A stretch of DNA of 64,000 nt from Azonexus sp. (GTDB taxonomy: Bacteria; Pseudomonadota; Gammaproteobacteria; Burkholderiales; Rhodocyclaceae): assembly GCA_017983615.1 (NCBI GenBank), contig JAGOBB010000001.1, forward strand, positions 372,001 to 436,000. The letters are read 5' to 3'. How positions within the stretch are numbered: the first letter of the stretch is position 1; each line of letters begins with the position of its first letter. The notes under the pieces are model-generated. The model saw nothing but the letters and a program-made list of their open reading frames with translations, searched no databases and was not told the DNA's origin. This document shows positions 42,072 to 51,198 of the stretch, piece after piece. The position numbers and the translations under genes were made by a program.

Positions 42072-42575
42072 ATGGCCCTTCTACCCATTTTGCGTTTTCC
42101 CGACCCGCGCCTGAAAAAGGTTGCGCAACCCGTTGCCAATATTGATGAGAGCATCCGGAAACTGGTCGCCGACATGGCCGAAACCATGTACGAGGCGCCA
42201 GGCATCGGGCTGGCCGCGACCCAGGTCGATGTGCACAAACGTGTAGTGGTGATCGACGTCTCGGAAGAAAAGAGCGAACTGCTCGTCTTCATCAACCCGG
42301 TGCTGAGCCACTGCGAGGGCTCGCAAGTCGGCGAGGAGGGCTGTCTGTCGGTACCCGGCATCTACGACAAGGTCGAGCGTGCCGAGCAGGTGACCATTAC
42401 TTATATGGATCTCGACGGCACGACTCGGACCATGGACGTGGAAGGCCTGCTTGCCGTCTGTATCCAGCACGAGATCGATCACCTGAATGGCACGGTGTTC
42501 GTCGACCACCTGTCGCAATTGAAGCAACTCCGTATCAAGAATAAGCTGGCCAAGCAGGCGCGCGTCACCGCATGA
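42072..42575 (+). CDS. def: Peptide deformylase
   Basis: A 167-residue iron/zinc metalloenzyme with all three motifs: [19 protein letters not shown] and QHEIDHLNG. It removes the formyl group from new proteins. It overlaps fmt by 4 bp, its usual neighbour. Confidence 0.97.
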   Translation: MALLPILRFPDPRLKKVAQPVANIDESIRKLVADMAETMYEAPGIGLAATQVDVHKRVVVIDVSEEKSELLVFINPVLSHCEGSQVGEEGCLSVPGIYDKVERAEQVTITYMDLDGTTRTMDVEGLLAVCIQHEIDHLNGTVFVDHLSQLKQLRIKNKLAKQARVTA

Positions 42576-43495
42576 GGCTGATCTTTGCCGGGACACCGGA
42601 GTTCGCCGCGCAGGCTCTGCGGGCTATTGTCGCCGCCGGCCACGAGGTGGCTCTGGTTCTCACCCAGCCGGACCGCCCGGCCGGGCGCGGCATGGCCCTG
42701 CAGCCGTCGGCCGTTAAGAAAGTGGCGCTGGAACATGGTATCGAGGTCTTTCAACCGCTGACGCTGAAGGACGCAGAGGCGCAGGCGAAAATCGCCGCCG
42801 TCGGCGCGGATGTCATGGTGGTTGCGGCTTATGGACTGATCCTGCCGCAGGCCGTGCTCGATCTGCCGCGCTTCGGCTGTATCAACATCCATGGTTCGCT
42901 GCTGCCGCGCTGGCGCGGAGCGGCGCCGATCCAGCGTGCCCTGCTGGCCGGCGACGCCGAAACGGGTGTCTGCATCATGCAGATGGAGGCCGGGCTGGAT
43001 ACTGGCCCGGTGCTGCTACGCGGTGCCTTTCCAATTGAAACGAGCGATACCACGGCGACCTTGCACGACCGCCTGGCCGGGCTGGGGGCCACGCTCGTCG
43101 TTGAAGCGCTAGGCAGGCTGCCCCTGCCGGCCGAAGCGCAACCGGCCGAAGGCGTGACTTACGCGCACAAGATCGAAAAGTCCGAGGCGCTGATTGACTG
43201 GTCGAAGAGCGCTACCGAACTGGATCGCCACATTCGTGCCTTCAATCCGTTTCCCGGCGCGCAAGCTTTGTTCGGCGGCCAGACGGTCAAGATCTGGCAG
43301 GCCAGGCCGGTCGAGACCGAAGGTGAAAATGGCACCATTTTGAGCATCGACCGTAGCATTCTGGTCGTTGCCTGCGGCGAGGGCGCGCTGGCGATCAGCG
43401 AGTTGCAGAAAGCCGGCGGCAAGCGCCTGCCGGTCCAGCAATTCCTGGCCGGTCATCCGCTGAAGGTCGGAGACCGTTTCGACTTGCCGGCCTGA
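42572..43495 (+). CDS. fmt: Methionyl-tRNA formyltransferase
   Basis: A 307-residue enzyme that formylates initiator Met-tRNA. It has the FAGTPEFAA start, [13 protein letters not shown], the [19 protein letters not shown] active-site block and a C-terminal OB-type domain. It follows def with an ATGA overlap and contains a core copy of the dispersed motif at 43347-43360. Confidence 0.97.
   Translation: MRLIFAGTPEFAAQALRAIVAAGHEVALVLTQPDRPAGRGMALQPSAVKKVALEHGIEVFQPLTLKDAEAQAKIAAVGADVMVVAAYGLILPQAVLDLPRFGCINIHGSLLPRWRGAAPIQRALLAGDAETGVCIMQMEAGLDTGPVLLRGAFPIETSDTTATLHDRLAGLGATLVVEALGRLPLPAEAQPAEGVTYAHKIEKSEALIDWSKSATELDRHIRAFNPFPGAQALFGGQTVKIWQARPVETEGENGTILSIDRSILVVACGEGALAISELQKAGGKRLPVQQFLAGHPLKVGDRFDLPA
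43325..43360 (+). repeat. Dispersed motif inside fmt
   Basis: Core TCGACCGTAGCATT at 43347-43360 (one mismatch); upstream half GAAAATGGCAC is weaker but has the same spacing. Confidence 0.65.
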
Positions 43496-43503
43496 TCGCC
43501 GAT

Positions 43504-43851
43504 TCAGGCTGCGCTGGCGCGCGGCAGTTCGTGGATGCTGGCCGGTAGCGTGCCGACTACTGCCAGGCTGGGCTTCTCGCCCGGCTTCTGGTGACGCAGC
43601 GTCAGGTAGCGCAGACAGGTGACGCGCAGGAAGGAGGCGAAGTTTTCGACTTCGCCGCGATATTGCTCGATTTCGTCGTAGAGCTTGGCGATCAGCTGGT
43701 TGGTCGTCATCCCTTCGTTGCCGGCCAGTTCGGCCAGGATGTCCCAGAACAGGTTTTCCAGCCGGATCTTGGTCACGAAGCCATGAATGCGCAGTGAGCG
43801 GGCCCGCGACTCGTAGAGCATCGGGTCGGCCTTGACGTAGATTTCACACAT
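43504..43851 (-). CDS. Ribbon-helix-helix domain protein
   Basis: The start is ATG at 43851 with GGAGG eight bases upstream. A 115-residue protein with MCEIYVKADPMLYESRARSL at its N-terminus and an RHH_4-like domain (HGFVTKIRLENLFWDILAELAGNEGMTTNQLIA). It probably binds DNA as a dimer, with unknown target. Convergent with fmt, 8 bp apart. Confidence 0.8.
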   Translation of the reverse strand: MCEIYVKADPMLYESRARSLRIHGFVTKIRLENLFWDILAELAGNEGMTTNQLIAKLYDEIEQYRGEVENFASFLRVTCLRYLTLRHQKPGEKPSLAVVGTLPASIHELPRASAA

Positions 43852-43871
43852 GCAGCCTCCGGGTTGAAACA

Positions 43872-43893
43872 GGCGATGCCGAGCGGCGTCGCC
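43872..43893 (-). terminator. Possible terminator of the DJ-1/PfpI gene
   Basis: GGCGATGCC/GGCGTCGCC hairpin (one mismatch) with a GAGC loop; a modest T-rich stretch follows on the minus strand. Confidence 0.4.
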
Positions 43894-43904
43894 CGGGCAG
43901 TCGG

Positions 43905-44486
43905 TCAAAGGGTGATCGAAGTACCGAGCAACGGCAGGAACTTGGCTAGCCAGGCCGGGTGGGCAGGCCAGGCCGGGGCGGTGACCAGATTGCCGTCGAC
44001 ATGGGCCTGATCGACCGGGATGTCGGCATATTGCCCGCCGGCCGCGCGCACTTCGGGGCCGCAGGCCGGGTAGGCGCTGCACGAACGACCGTTGAGGACG
44101 CCGGCTGCGGCCAGCAATTGGGCGCCGTGGCAGATGGCGGCGATCGGCTTTTTGGCGTCGGCGAAGTGGCGAACCATCGCCAGGACGTCGGGGTTCAGGC
44201 GCAGGTATTCCGGGGCGCGGCCACCGGGGATGACCAGCGCGTCGTAGTCGTCGGTGCGGAGGTCGGCGAAAGTCGCATTCAGCGTGAAGTTGTGGCCAGG
44301 CTTTTCGCTGTAGGTCTGGTCGCCCTCGAAGTCGTGGATGGCGGTGCGGACGAAGTCGCCGGCCTTCTTGCCGGGGCAGGCGGCATGGACGGTGTGGCCG
44401 ACCATCAGCAGTGCCTGGAAGGGCACCATGGTTTCGTAATCTTCGGTGTAGTCACCGGTCAGCATCAGGATTTTGCGGGCAGCCAT
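43905..44486 (-). CDS. DJ-1/PfpI family protein
   Basis: A 193-residue protein from the ATG at 44486, preceded by AAGGAGAC. It has [13 protein letters not shown] at the N-terminus and the nucleophile elbow [13 protein letters not shown], with the Cys expected of the class I glutamine-amidotransferase-like superfamily. It is likely a protease- or glyoxalase-type stress protein; exact activity unknown. Confidence 0.87.
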   Translation of the reverse strand: MAARKILMLTGDYTEDYETMVPFQALLMVGHTVHAACPGKKAGDFVRTAIHDFEGDQTYSEKPGHNFTLNATFADLRTDDYDALVIPGGRAPEYLRLNPDVLAMVRHFADAKKPIAAICHGAQLLAAAGVLNGRSCSAYPACGPEVRAAGGQYADIPVDQAHVDGNLVTAPAWPAHPAWLAKFLPLLGTSITL

Positions 44487-44581
44487 GATTGTCTCCTTGG
44501 AATTGTCATGCACCCGGCAGGCTTGCCGGTGTGCAGAAACATTGTCGGAGGAATCGTCGCGGGGCGGGTAGCAGCCGGCTG

Positions 44582-44968
44582 CTACTTTACCGGTGCCAGC
44601 CGACCGCGTTCGACGGTCGTACACTGCCGGTCATTCGGCGCGAAATGGTCGATGACTTCGGCGAACAGTGCTCTAGCTTTGGAGCTGTTGTCGCCGCTGA
44701 AGTTGCAGACGTAGACATCGAGCGTCACGCCGGCGACTTCCGGCCAGGTGTGGATGGCGAGGTGCGATTCGGCGAGGACGACGGTACCGGTGACGCCGGC
44801 CGGCAGTCCGGCGGCGTCCCGGAACGCATGGAAAAGCTGGCCGACGACGGCCAGTCCGTGGCGCTGGCAGGCGTCGACGCAATACGCCTCCAGCCCTTGG
44901 GCATCGAGCAGCAGCGCCGGCGCGCAGCGGCAGTCGTGGAGGTCGGCGATCAGGTGCAGTCCATTCAT
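44582..44968 (-). CDS. speD: S-adenosylmethionine decarboxylase proenzyme
   Basis: A short proenzyme of 128 residues, the class 1B type. It has HLIADLHDC and the self-cleavage site [11 protein letters not shown], where the Ser becomes the pyruvoyl group. It supplies aminopropyl donors for spermidine. No spermidine synthase lies beside it. The other half of the enzyme, DVYVCNF, is normal. Confidence 0.88.
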   Translation of the reverse strand: MNGLHLIADLHDCRCAPALLLDAQGLEAYCVDACQRHGLAVVGQLFHAFRDAAGLPAGVTGTVVLAESHLAIHTWPEVAGVTLDVYVCNFSGDNSSKARALFAEVIDHFAPNDRQCTTVERGRLAPVK

Positions 44969-44977
44969 GGGGCAATT

Positions 44978-45865
44978 CTAGGGCGTTTCACGTGAAACCC
45001 GGGGGCCGAATAGGCTTTCCAAGAGTCGGCCCAGACGGTAGCCGGCATCGACGATGCGGCGGTTGGCGATCTCCCGGCTGCGGTGCAGGAAATCCTCGTC
45101 GACAATGGGCAGCAGGCTGCCGGTGGCGGTCGGGTAGGCCTGGTCGAGCAGGCGGTGACTTTCGTCGCGCCACAGCCGGACATTGCCCTGCGCCGGCGCC
45201 GGGTAGGTGTCGATCAGGCGCGCCGCGTTCTTCTCCAGTCGCTGGCCGCGCAGCCACGGCGGGCCGGGCAGGTCGTCCCAGAAAGTATGCAGGTTGGTGA
45301 ACGGCAGGCGCTTGTTGAACGGGTTTTCGATCTCGACCTGGTTGCCACCTTCGTCGCCGTGCCGGCCGACGTGCAAGGGCTGATGGATGTCGGCGACAAG
45401 GTGGAGCAGCCAGGGCAGGGTTTCTGCATTTTGGTCTTTTTTTGGGGCCGACCGTAGCATTTGCGTCAACCGGTTGATCTGACGTTCGAGTTCGCCGTCG
45501 CGGACCTGGCCGCTGGTGTCGAGATCGACGTAGTGCCAGCGCTTGTGGCGGGCAGTGTCCGTCAGGCCGGGGAGGGCGGGGGTCGGTGGCTCCCGCTCTT
45601 CGTCGTGGAAGCGTGGATCGTTTCGGATGTCGTCGGGCCAGGTGGCGGCTTCGGCAAAGATGTCGACAGCGTCCTCGGAGCGTGCCCGTTCCGCCCAGCG
45701 GGCGTGGTCGGGGTGTCCGGCCAGCGTCGTGGCAATCGCTTCCCGGCTCGCCGGCGACAACTGCTGCCAGGCGATCACTGCGACCAGCCGGTGGCCGGCA
45801 GCATTCCAGGCGTGGCTCGGCGCGGCCGGCAAAAAGAAAAGCAGGGCAAACAGGAATCGACGCAT
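44978..45865 (-). CDS. S1/P1 family nuclease
   Basis: A periplasmic or secreted zinc nuclease of about 296 residues. The ATG at 45865 gives a signal peptide ending SHA, so the mature protein would start with Trp-Asn-Ala-Ala-Gly-His, the N-terminal zinc ligand used by this family. HYVDLD, HLVADIHQPLHVGRHGDEGGN and the late zinc ligands are seen. It cuts single-stranded DNA/RNA. A repeat copy (antisense) and a parS site lie in its coding sequence. Confidence 0.88.
   Translation of the reverse strand: MRRFLFALLFFLPAAPSHAWNAAGHRLVAVIAWQQLSPASREAIATTLAGHPDHARWAERARSEDAVDIFAEAATWPDDIRNDPRFHDEEREPPTPALPGLTDTARHKRWHYVDLDTSGQVRDGELERQINRLTQMLRSAPKKDQNAETLPWLLHLVADIHQPLHVGRHGDEGGNQVEIENPFNKRLPFTNLHTFWDDLPGPPWLRGQRLEKNAARLIDTYPAPAQGNVRLWRDESHRLLDQAYPTATGSLLPIVDEDFLHRSREIANRRIVDAGYRLGRLLESLFGPRVSRETP
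44985..44998. other. parS-type ParB-binding site 4
   Basis: A perfect palindrome GTTTCACGTGAAAC inside the 3' end of the S1/P1 nuclease gene, where it encodes Val-Ser-Arg-Glu-Thr. Confidence 0.85.
45426..45461 (+). repeat. Dispersed bipartite motif, antisense inside the S1/P1 nuclease gene
   Basis: GCATTTTGGTC, 11-bp spacer with seven T, perfect CCGACCGTAGCATT. The nuclease gene is on the opposite strand. Confidence 0.85.
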
Positions 45866-45899
45866 AAGCCCATTATGCCGCGTGCGATAATCTCCAGCC

Positions 45900-47159
45900 A
45901 TGTCCCGACTGCCCACCAATTCACTTGCTCACGCCCTGCTCGAAGCGGCCCGCATCGACACCGCGGTGCTGGCCGGCCAGAGCCTGGCCGACGGCCTGCT
46001 TGGCCGCGTAGACACGGTGGCCCGCCCGGCCGTCCAGGACCTGGTCTATGGCAGCCTGCGCGCCTATGGGCGGGGTGATTTCTACCTTGCCCGCCTGCTC
46101 CAGAAGCCGCTCTACGTCGATGAGGTCCGCGCCTTGCTGTTGGTCGCGATCTATCGCATCGAAACTCGCCCGGACGCGGTTCATACCGTCGTCGATCAAG
46201 CTGTCACGGCGGCCGGAGAGATCGCCGGCGGCAACTTCCGTGCCCTGGTCAACGGCGTGCTGCGCAACTTCCTGCGCCAGCAACCGGCGCTGACGGCGGC
46301 CTTCGAGGCCGATGAAGAGGCTGCCGCAATGCATCCCGACTGGTGGCTGGCCCGCTTGCAAGTGGCCTATCCGAACGACTGGCCGGGCATTGTCGCCGCT
46401 GGTAATGCGCCGCCGCCGATGGGTCTGCGCGTCAATGGCCGCCGGATTTCGCGCGACCAATACCTGGTCCTTCTAACTGGCGCCGGCATTGTCGCCACGC
46501 CGGTCGGCGAGTCAGGCCTGGCACTCGAACGGCCGGTCGCAGTCGATTCGCTGCCGGGCTTTGGTGACGGCCTGGTTTCCGTGCAGGATCCGGGGGCGCA
46601 AATGGCGGCGATACTGCTCGATCCTGCATCGGGCAGTCGAGTCCTCGATGCCTGCGCCGCGCCGGGCGGCAAGACTGCCCATCTGCTTGAACGCAGCGAA
46701 CTTGACCTGCTGGCCCTCGACCTTAAGCCTTCGCGTTGCCGGCGCATTGCCGAAACACTGGACCGCCTGGGCCTGAAGGCGCGAATCGAAGCTGCCGATT
46801 GCGCCAAATTGACCACCTGGTGGGACGGTCGTCCCTTCGATGCCGTTCTTGCCGATGTGCCGTGTACCGCCAGTGGTGTCGTGCGCCGCAACCCGGATGC
46901 CAAATGGCTGCGCCGCGAAGCCGACATTGCGAGTTTCGCTGCCACTCAGGCGCGAATTCTCGATGCCCTGTGGCAGGTCGTCCGTCCCGGGGGTAAACTG
47001 CTCTACGCAACCTGCTCGGTGTTTCCGGCCGAAAACGGCGGGCAGATCGATCGTTTTCTTGAACGCCAGCCGCAGGCCCGCCGCCGCCACGAGGAACAGC
47101 TGCTACCGACTGCCGAACACGATGGCTTTTTCTACTGCCTGCTCGAAAAGCGTGATTAG
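45900..47159 (+). CDS. rsmB: 16S rRNA (cytosine(967)-C(5))-methyltransferase
   Basis: A 419-residue RsmB. NusB-like N-terminal domain with HTVVDQAVTAAGEI and FRALVNGVLRNFLR; C-terminal SAM domain with LDACAAPGGKTAHLLE, DVPCTASGVVRRNPDAKW (Cys near residue 324) and LLYATCSVFPAENG. It methylates 16S C967. It is divergent from the nuclease and the DUF4390 gene overlaps its last 8 bp. Confidence 0.95.
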   Translation: MSRLPTNSLAHALLEAARIDTAVLAGQSLADGLLGRVDTVARPAVQDLVYGSLRAYGRGDFYLARLLQKPLYVDEVRALLLVAIYRIETRPDAVHTVVDQAVTAAGEIAGGNFRALVNGVLRNFLRQQPALTAAFEADEEAAAMHPDWWLARLQVAYPNDWPGIVAAGNAPPPMGLRVNGRRISRDQYLVLLTGAGIVATPVGESGLALERPVAVDSLPGFGDGLVSVQDPGAQMAAILLDPASGSRVLDACAAPGGKTAHLLERSELDLLALDLKPSRCRRIAETLDRLGLKARIEAADCAKLTTWWDGRPFDAVLADVPCTASGVVRRNPDAKWLRREADIASFAATQARILDALWQVVRPGGKLLYATCSVFPAENGGQIDRFLERQPQARRRHEEQLLPTAEHDGFFYCLLEKRD

Positions 47160-47778
47160 ACGACTGCGCCTCTGGTTGCTGACGTTGGCCTTCCTGCCCG
47201 CGCTGGCCTGGGCTGCCGAAATCGACATCGCCAATCCGCAACTGCTGGCCGGTGACGATGGTTATGTGCTGTCAGCCGACTTCAAGTTCGAACTCAACCC
47301 GCGCCTCGAAGAAGCGGTGACCAAGGGTGTTGCTCTCTACTTTGTTGCCGATTTCGAACTGACCAAGGCGCGCTGGTACTGGCTGGACGAAAAACTGGTC
47401 AGCCGCAGCCAAACCTACCGGCTTTCCTACAATGCTTTGACCCGGCAATACCGCTTGTCGGTCGGTTCGGGACTGCATCAGTCCTTTCCCAGCCTTTCCG
47501 ATGCCTTGCAGGTGCTGACCCGCCTGCGTAACTGGGGGGTTGTCGAGCGCGGAGAAAAGGGCGTCCGTGCCGGTGAAACCTATGATGCCGCGCTACGCCT
47601 GCGGCTTGATGTCACCCAGTTGCCGCGACCTTTCCAGATCACGGCACTCGGCAACAAGGACTGGAGCCTGGCTTCAGACTGGAAGACCTGGCAGGCCAAC
47701 CTGCCGGCACTGCCGCCGGTAGTCGCTCCGATCCCGCCGTCGGTGCCTTCGACGCCTGTTCCGGCGGAATCCAAATGA
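47152..47778 (+). CDS. DUF4390 domain exported protein
   Basis: A 208-residue protein from a GTG that overlaps the end of rsmB. The N-terminus (VIRRLRLWLLTLAFLPALAWA) is a signal peptide. Family features: LSADFKFELNPRLEEAVTKGVALYFVADFEL. A Pro-rich tail ends the protein. It overlaps the kinase gene by 4 bp (ATGA); conserved linkage with an ntrY/ntrX pair suggests a role in the same signalling, but its activity is unknown. Confidence 0.85.
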   Translation: MIRRLRLWLLTLAFLPALAWAAEIDIANPQLLAGDDGYVLSADFKFELNPRLEEAVTKGVALYFVADFELTKARWYWLDEKLVSRSQTYRLSYNALTRQYRLSVGSGLHQSFPSLSDALQVLTRLRNWGVVERGEKGVRAGETYDAALRLRLDVTQLPRPFQITALGNKDWSLASDWKTWQANLPALPPVVAPIPPSVPSTPVPAESK

Positions 47779-49931
47779 AGCGCTTTGTCGCCGCCGGTGG
47801 CGCCTTCGCCGCAGCGATCGGGGGCATCCTGTGGTTCCTGCTGCTGATGTCGACGGCTGCCGACACGGTCATCTTTTCGCAGAATTACCCGTTGCTGATC
47901 GGCCTCAATGTCATCCTGGCGCTGGCCATGGTTGGTCTCGTCGGCTGGCAGTTGCGTACCTTGTGGCGCGACTATCGGGCGCAGGTCTTCGGCGCACGCC
48001 TCAAGCTGCGCCTGATGCTGATGTTCGGCGTCATTGCCGTCCTGCCCGGCGCGCTGGTCTATGGGGTCTCGGTGCAATTTGTCACCCGCTCGATTGAAAG
48101 CTGGTTCGACGTCCGCGTCGAAAAGGCGCTCGAATCGGGCCTGCAACTCGGCCGTTCGGCCCTCGATTCGCTGCTCGCCGATCTGGTCGAGAAAGGACGC
48201 AGCATGTCGTCGGAACTTTCCGACATCCAGGAATCGTCACGGCGCTCCGCCCTGCTGCGCCTGCGCGAAGAGAAGGGCGTGCAGTCGGCGGCGCTGTTCT
48301 CGGTCGGCGGCCAGTTGCTGTCCAGCGCCACCGGCGAACTGGCCAATCTGCTGCCCGACCTGCCCAGCCAGGCCCAGCTCAAGCAGGCGCGCAACACGCG
48401 CTCGGTCGGCACCGTCGAGGGCGAAGGCGGCAAGCTTTACCTGCGCGTTCTGGTTCCGGTCACCGCCCGCGACATGTTCGAGGAGCCGCGCATCCTTCAA
48501 CTGACCCAACCGGTACCGCCGGGTCTGGCGCACGATGCCGATGCCGTGCAGGGCGTCTATCGCGACTATCAGGAACTCCAGCTGGCCCGCCAGGGACTGA
48601 CCCGCATCTACGCGCTGACCCTGACCCTGACCATGCTGGTCGCCCTGTTTGGCGCCTTCGCGCTGGCCTACCTGATGGCCCGCCGGCTGGCTGCGCCGCT
48701 CTATATTCTTGCCGAGGGCACGCAAGCCGTGGCGCAAGGCGACTTCTCGCCGCGTCAGGCGATCTACAGTGGCGACGAACTCGGTGTCCTGACCCAGTCC
48801 TTCAACCGTATGACCCGGCAACTCGACGATGCCCGGCGCGAAACCGAGCGCCACCGGGCCGAACTGGAATCGGCCCGCGGCTATCTCGAATCCATCCTCG
48901 CCAACCTGTCGACCGGCGTGCTGGTTTTCGACCGGCGCTTCGTTTTGCGCACGGTCAATGAAGGGGCACTGACCATTTTGGGCGATGACTTCAACGGACT
49001 GATCGGTGCCATCGCCGACGAATGGCCTCGCCAGCAGGCGCTCGGTGCCTTCATCCGCGAACATTTTGCGGCAACGGAAGAGGCCGAGTGGCAGGCTCAA
49101 CTCGAGATGGAACGCCCGAACGGCATGCCGCAGGTCCTGCTGTTGCGCGGTTCGCGTTTGCCGGAAGCGAGCGGCGGCGGTGACGTCGTGGTCTTCGACG
49201 ATGTCACGCGGTTGATTGCTGCTCAGCGCAGCGCCGCCTGGGGCGAAGTGGCCCGCCGGCTGGCCCATGAGATCAAGAATCCGCTGACGCCGATCCAGCT
49301 CTCGGCGGAGCGCCTGCAGTTCAAGCTGGCCGACAAGCTGAGCAATGGCGATGCCGATATGTTGGCCCGTGGCACGCAGACCATCATCAATCAGGTCCAG
49401 GCGATGAAGCGCATGGTCGACGATTTCCGCGATTACGCGCGAATGCCGGCCCCGGAAGTGGCGCCGCTCGACCTCAACGGGCTGATCGGCGAAGTCCTCG
49501 GCCTCTACGAAAGCTCGTCGGCGACCATCGAAAGCCGGCTGGCTGGCGATTTGCCAGCGGTGCTTGGCGACGCAACGCAGTTGCGGCAGATTATTCACAA
49601 TCTGCTGCGCAACGCCGAAGACGCGCTGGAGGGGCGCGACGAAGCGTGTATCCTGATCCAGACCGAGCAGATCGGGCGCTGTGCCCGGCTGACCATCGCC
49701 GACAACGGCCCCGGATTTCCGGTCGAGCTGCTGCCGCGCATCTTCGAACCCTATGTCACCACCAAGGCGCGCGGTACCGGCCTTGGCCTGCCCATCGTCA
49801 AGAAGATTGTCGAAGAACATTTGGGCACCATTGAAATCAGCAATGCACCCGAGGGCGGCGCCCGGATCGATATCCGCCTGCCTCTGGTGAAGGAGGAGGA
49901 AGCCAAGCATGGCAATCATTCTGGTCGTTGA
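47775..49931 (+). CDS. NtrY-like sensor histidine kinase
   Basis: A 718-residue membrane kinase. About four hydrophobic helices (residues 5-30, 38-60, 75-95 and 285-305) flank a periplasmic region; then a HAMP domain (to about 350), a PAS domain and HisKA with His498 in RLAHEIKNPLTPIQLSAERL. The ATPase has QIIHNLLRNAEDAL, DNGPGF and GTGLGLPIVKKIV. The Asn-Pro after His is typical of NtrB/NtrY. It overlaps the regulator by 23 bp. It probably senses redox or nitrogen state. Confidence 0.92.
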   Translation: MKRFVAAGGAFAAAIGGILWFLLLMSTAADTVIFSQNYPLLIGLNVILALAMVGLVGWQLRTLWRDYRAQVFGARLKLRLMLMFGVIAVLPGALVYGVSVQFVTRSIESWFDVRVEKALESGLQLGRSALDSLLADLVEKGRSMSSELSDIQESSRRSALLRLREEKGVQSAALFSVGGQLLSSATGELANLLPDLPSQAQLKQARNTRSVGTVEGEGGKLYLRVLVPVTARDMFEEPRILQLTQPVPPGLAHDADAVQGVYRDYQELQLARQGLTRIYALTLTLTMLVALFGAFALAYLMARRLAAPLYILAEGTQAVAQGDFSPRQAIYSGDELGVLTQSFNRMTRQLDDARRETERHRAELESARGYLESILANLSTGVLVFDRRFVLRTVNEGALTILGDDFNGLIGAIADEWPRQQALGAFIREHFAATEEAEWQAQLEMERPNGMPQVLLLRGSRLPEASGGGDVVVFDDVTRLIAAQRSAAWGEVARRLAHEIKNPLTPIQLSAERLQFKLADKLSNGDADMLARGTQTIINQVQAMKRMVDDFRDYARMPAPEVAPLDLNGLIGEVLGLYESSSATIESRLAGDLPAVLGDATQLRQIIHNLLRNAEDALEGRDEACILIQTEQIGRCARLTIADNGPGFPVELLPRIFEPYVTTKARGTGLGLPIVKKIVEEHLGTIEISNAPEGGARIDIRLPLVKEEEAKHGNHSGR

Positions 49932-51174
49932 TGACGAAGTCGGCATTCGCGAACTGCTGTCGGAGATTCTGATCGACGAGGGCTACGACGTGCGTCTGGC
50001 GGAAAATGCCACGGCAGCCCGGCGGATTCGCGGCGAACTGCGTCCCGATCTCGTCCTGCTCGACATCTGGATGCCTGATACCGACGGCATCTCGCTGCTT
50101 AAGGAGTGGCATGCCGAAGGCCACCTCAACATGCCGGTGGTCATGATGTCCGGCCACGGCACCATCGATACGGCGGTCGAAGCGACACGCTTCGGCGCTT
50201 TCGACTTCCTCGAGAAGCCGATCGCCCTGCAGAAACTGCTGAGCACGGTGCAGAAGGCGCTCAAGCACGACAAGCCGCCGGCACGGCCGCCGCTGACGCT
50301 CGAAGCTTTCAGCCGCTCGGCCTTCGTCAAGGAGTTCAAGCGGCGGCTCGAGCAGGCCGCGGCCAAGTCGCCCATCCTGTTGCTCAAGGGTGCCAATGGC
50401 GGCATGGCGGAAATCTGCGCCCGCACCCTGCAGCCGCCGCGGGCACCCTGGCTCGATCTGTCCGGCGTAAGCAGTGCACTGACCCAGGAAATGCTGGAAA
50501 AGGTTACCGGCGGCATCCTGTTCGTGCCGGATCTCTCGGCATTGGGCAAGATGCAGCAGATGAATCTTGCCTTTGCCGTAGAGCGGCTGGAGAAACTCAA
50601 TCTGCAGTTGATTGCCGCCAGCGTGGTAGCGCTCCAGGCACTGGGCGAGGCGGGATGGGACAGCAAGCTGCTGACCCGGCTGAACGAGATCTGGGTGGCG
50701 ATGCCCTCGTTGGCCGGGCATGGCGATGAACTGCCGGAGATAGCCAGCCTGTTGCTGACTAATTTTGTCGAGCGTGGCGAAGTACCGGTTCGCCGTTTCT
50801 CGACCGCAGCCCTGAATTCGTTGCGTACGCTGGCCTGGAAGCAACAGCCGGAATCGAGCTGGAACGACCTCTATGCGCTGGTCCGCAATCTGGCCGTGAC
50901 CTCGCTGGAGGAGGAAATCAGTGCCGAAGACGTGGCCCGGGTAAGGCCGCAGGAAGCGCTCGATTCACCGGAGATGATCTCGCTGCTGCCGCTGCTCGAC
51001 CAGCCCCTGCGAGAGGCTCGCGATGCCTTCGAGAAAATGTATTTCGAACACCACCTGCGTCTGGAAGGTGGCAACATGACCAAGCTGGCCGAGCGCTCCG
51101 GGCTGGAGCGCACACATCTTTATCGCAAATTGAAGCAACTCGACGTCAAGCTCGGCAAACGCGGCGAAGAATAA
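49909..51174 (+). CDS. NtrX-like response regulator with degenerate AAA+ domain
   Basis: A 421-residue regulator. Receiver with phosphoacceptor Asp52 (LVLLDIWMPD) and Lys near 106 is intact. The central domain keeps the length and flow of a sigma-54 AAA+ module, but Walker A is ILLLKGANGGMAE (no GKE/GKS Lys-Thr), Walker B is GGILFVPDLSALG (no Asp-Glu), and no GAFTGA loop is present. The C-terminal Fis-type helix-turn-helix is kept: EGGNMTKLAERSGLERTHLYRKLKQL. So it probably binds DNA on phosphorylation but cannot activate sigma-54 polymerase. Confidence 0.88.
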   Translation: MAIILVVDDEVGIRELLSEILIDEGYDVRLAENATAARRIRGELRPDLVLLDIWMPDTDGISLLKEWHAEGHLNMPVVMMSGHGTIDTAVEATRFGAFDFLEKPIALQKLLSTVQKALKHDKPPARPPLTLEAFSRSAFVKEFKRRLEQAAAKSPILLLKGANGGMAEICARTLQPPRAPWLDLSGVSSALTQEMLEKVTGGILFVPDLSALGKMQQMNLAFAVERLEKLNLQLIAASVVALQALGEAGWDSKLLTRLNEIWVAMPSLAGHGDELPEIASLLLTNFVERGEVPVRRFSTAALNSLRTLAWKQQPESSWNDLYALVRNLAVTSLEEEISAEDVARVRPQEALDSPEMISLLPLLDQPLREARDAFEKMYFEHHLRLEGGNMTKLAERSGLERTHLYRKLKQLDVKLGKRGEE

Positions 51175-51198
51175 GCGTCCGGGCGTCTGGGGGGAAGC

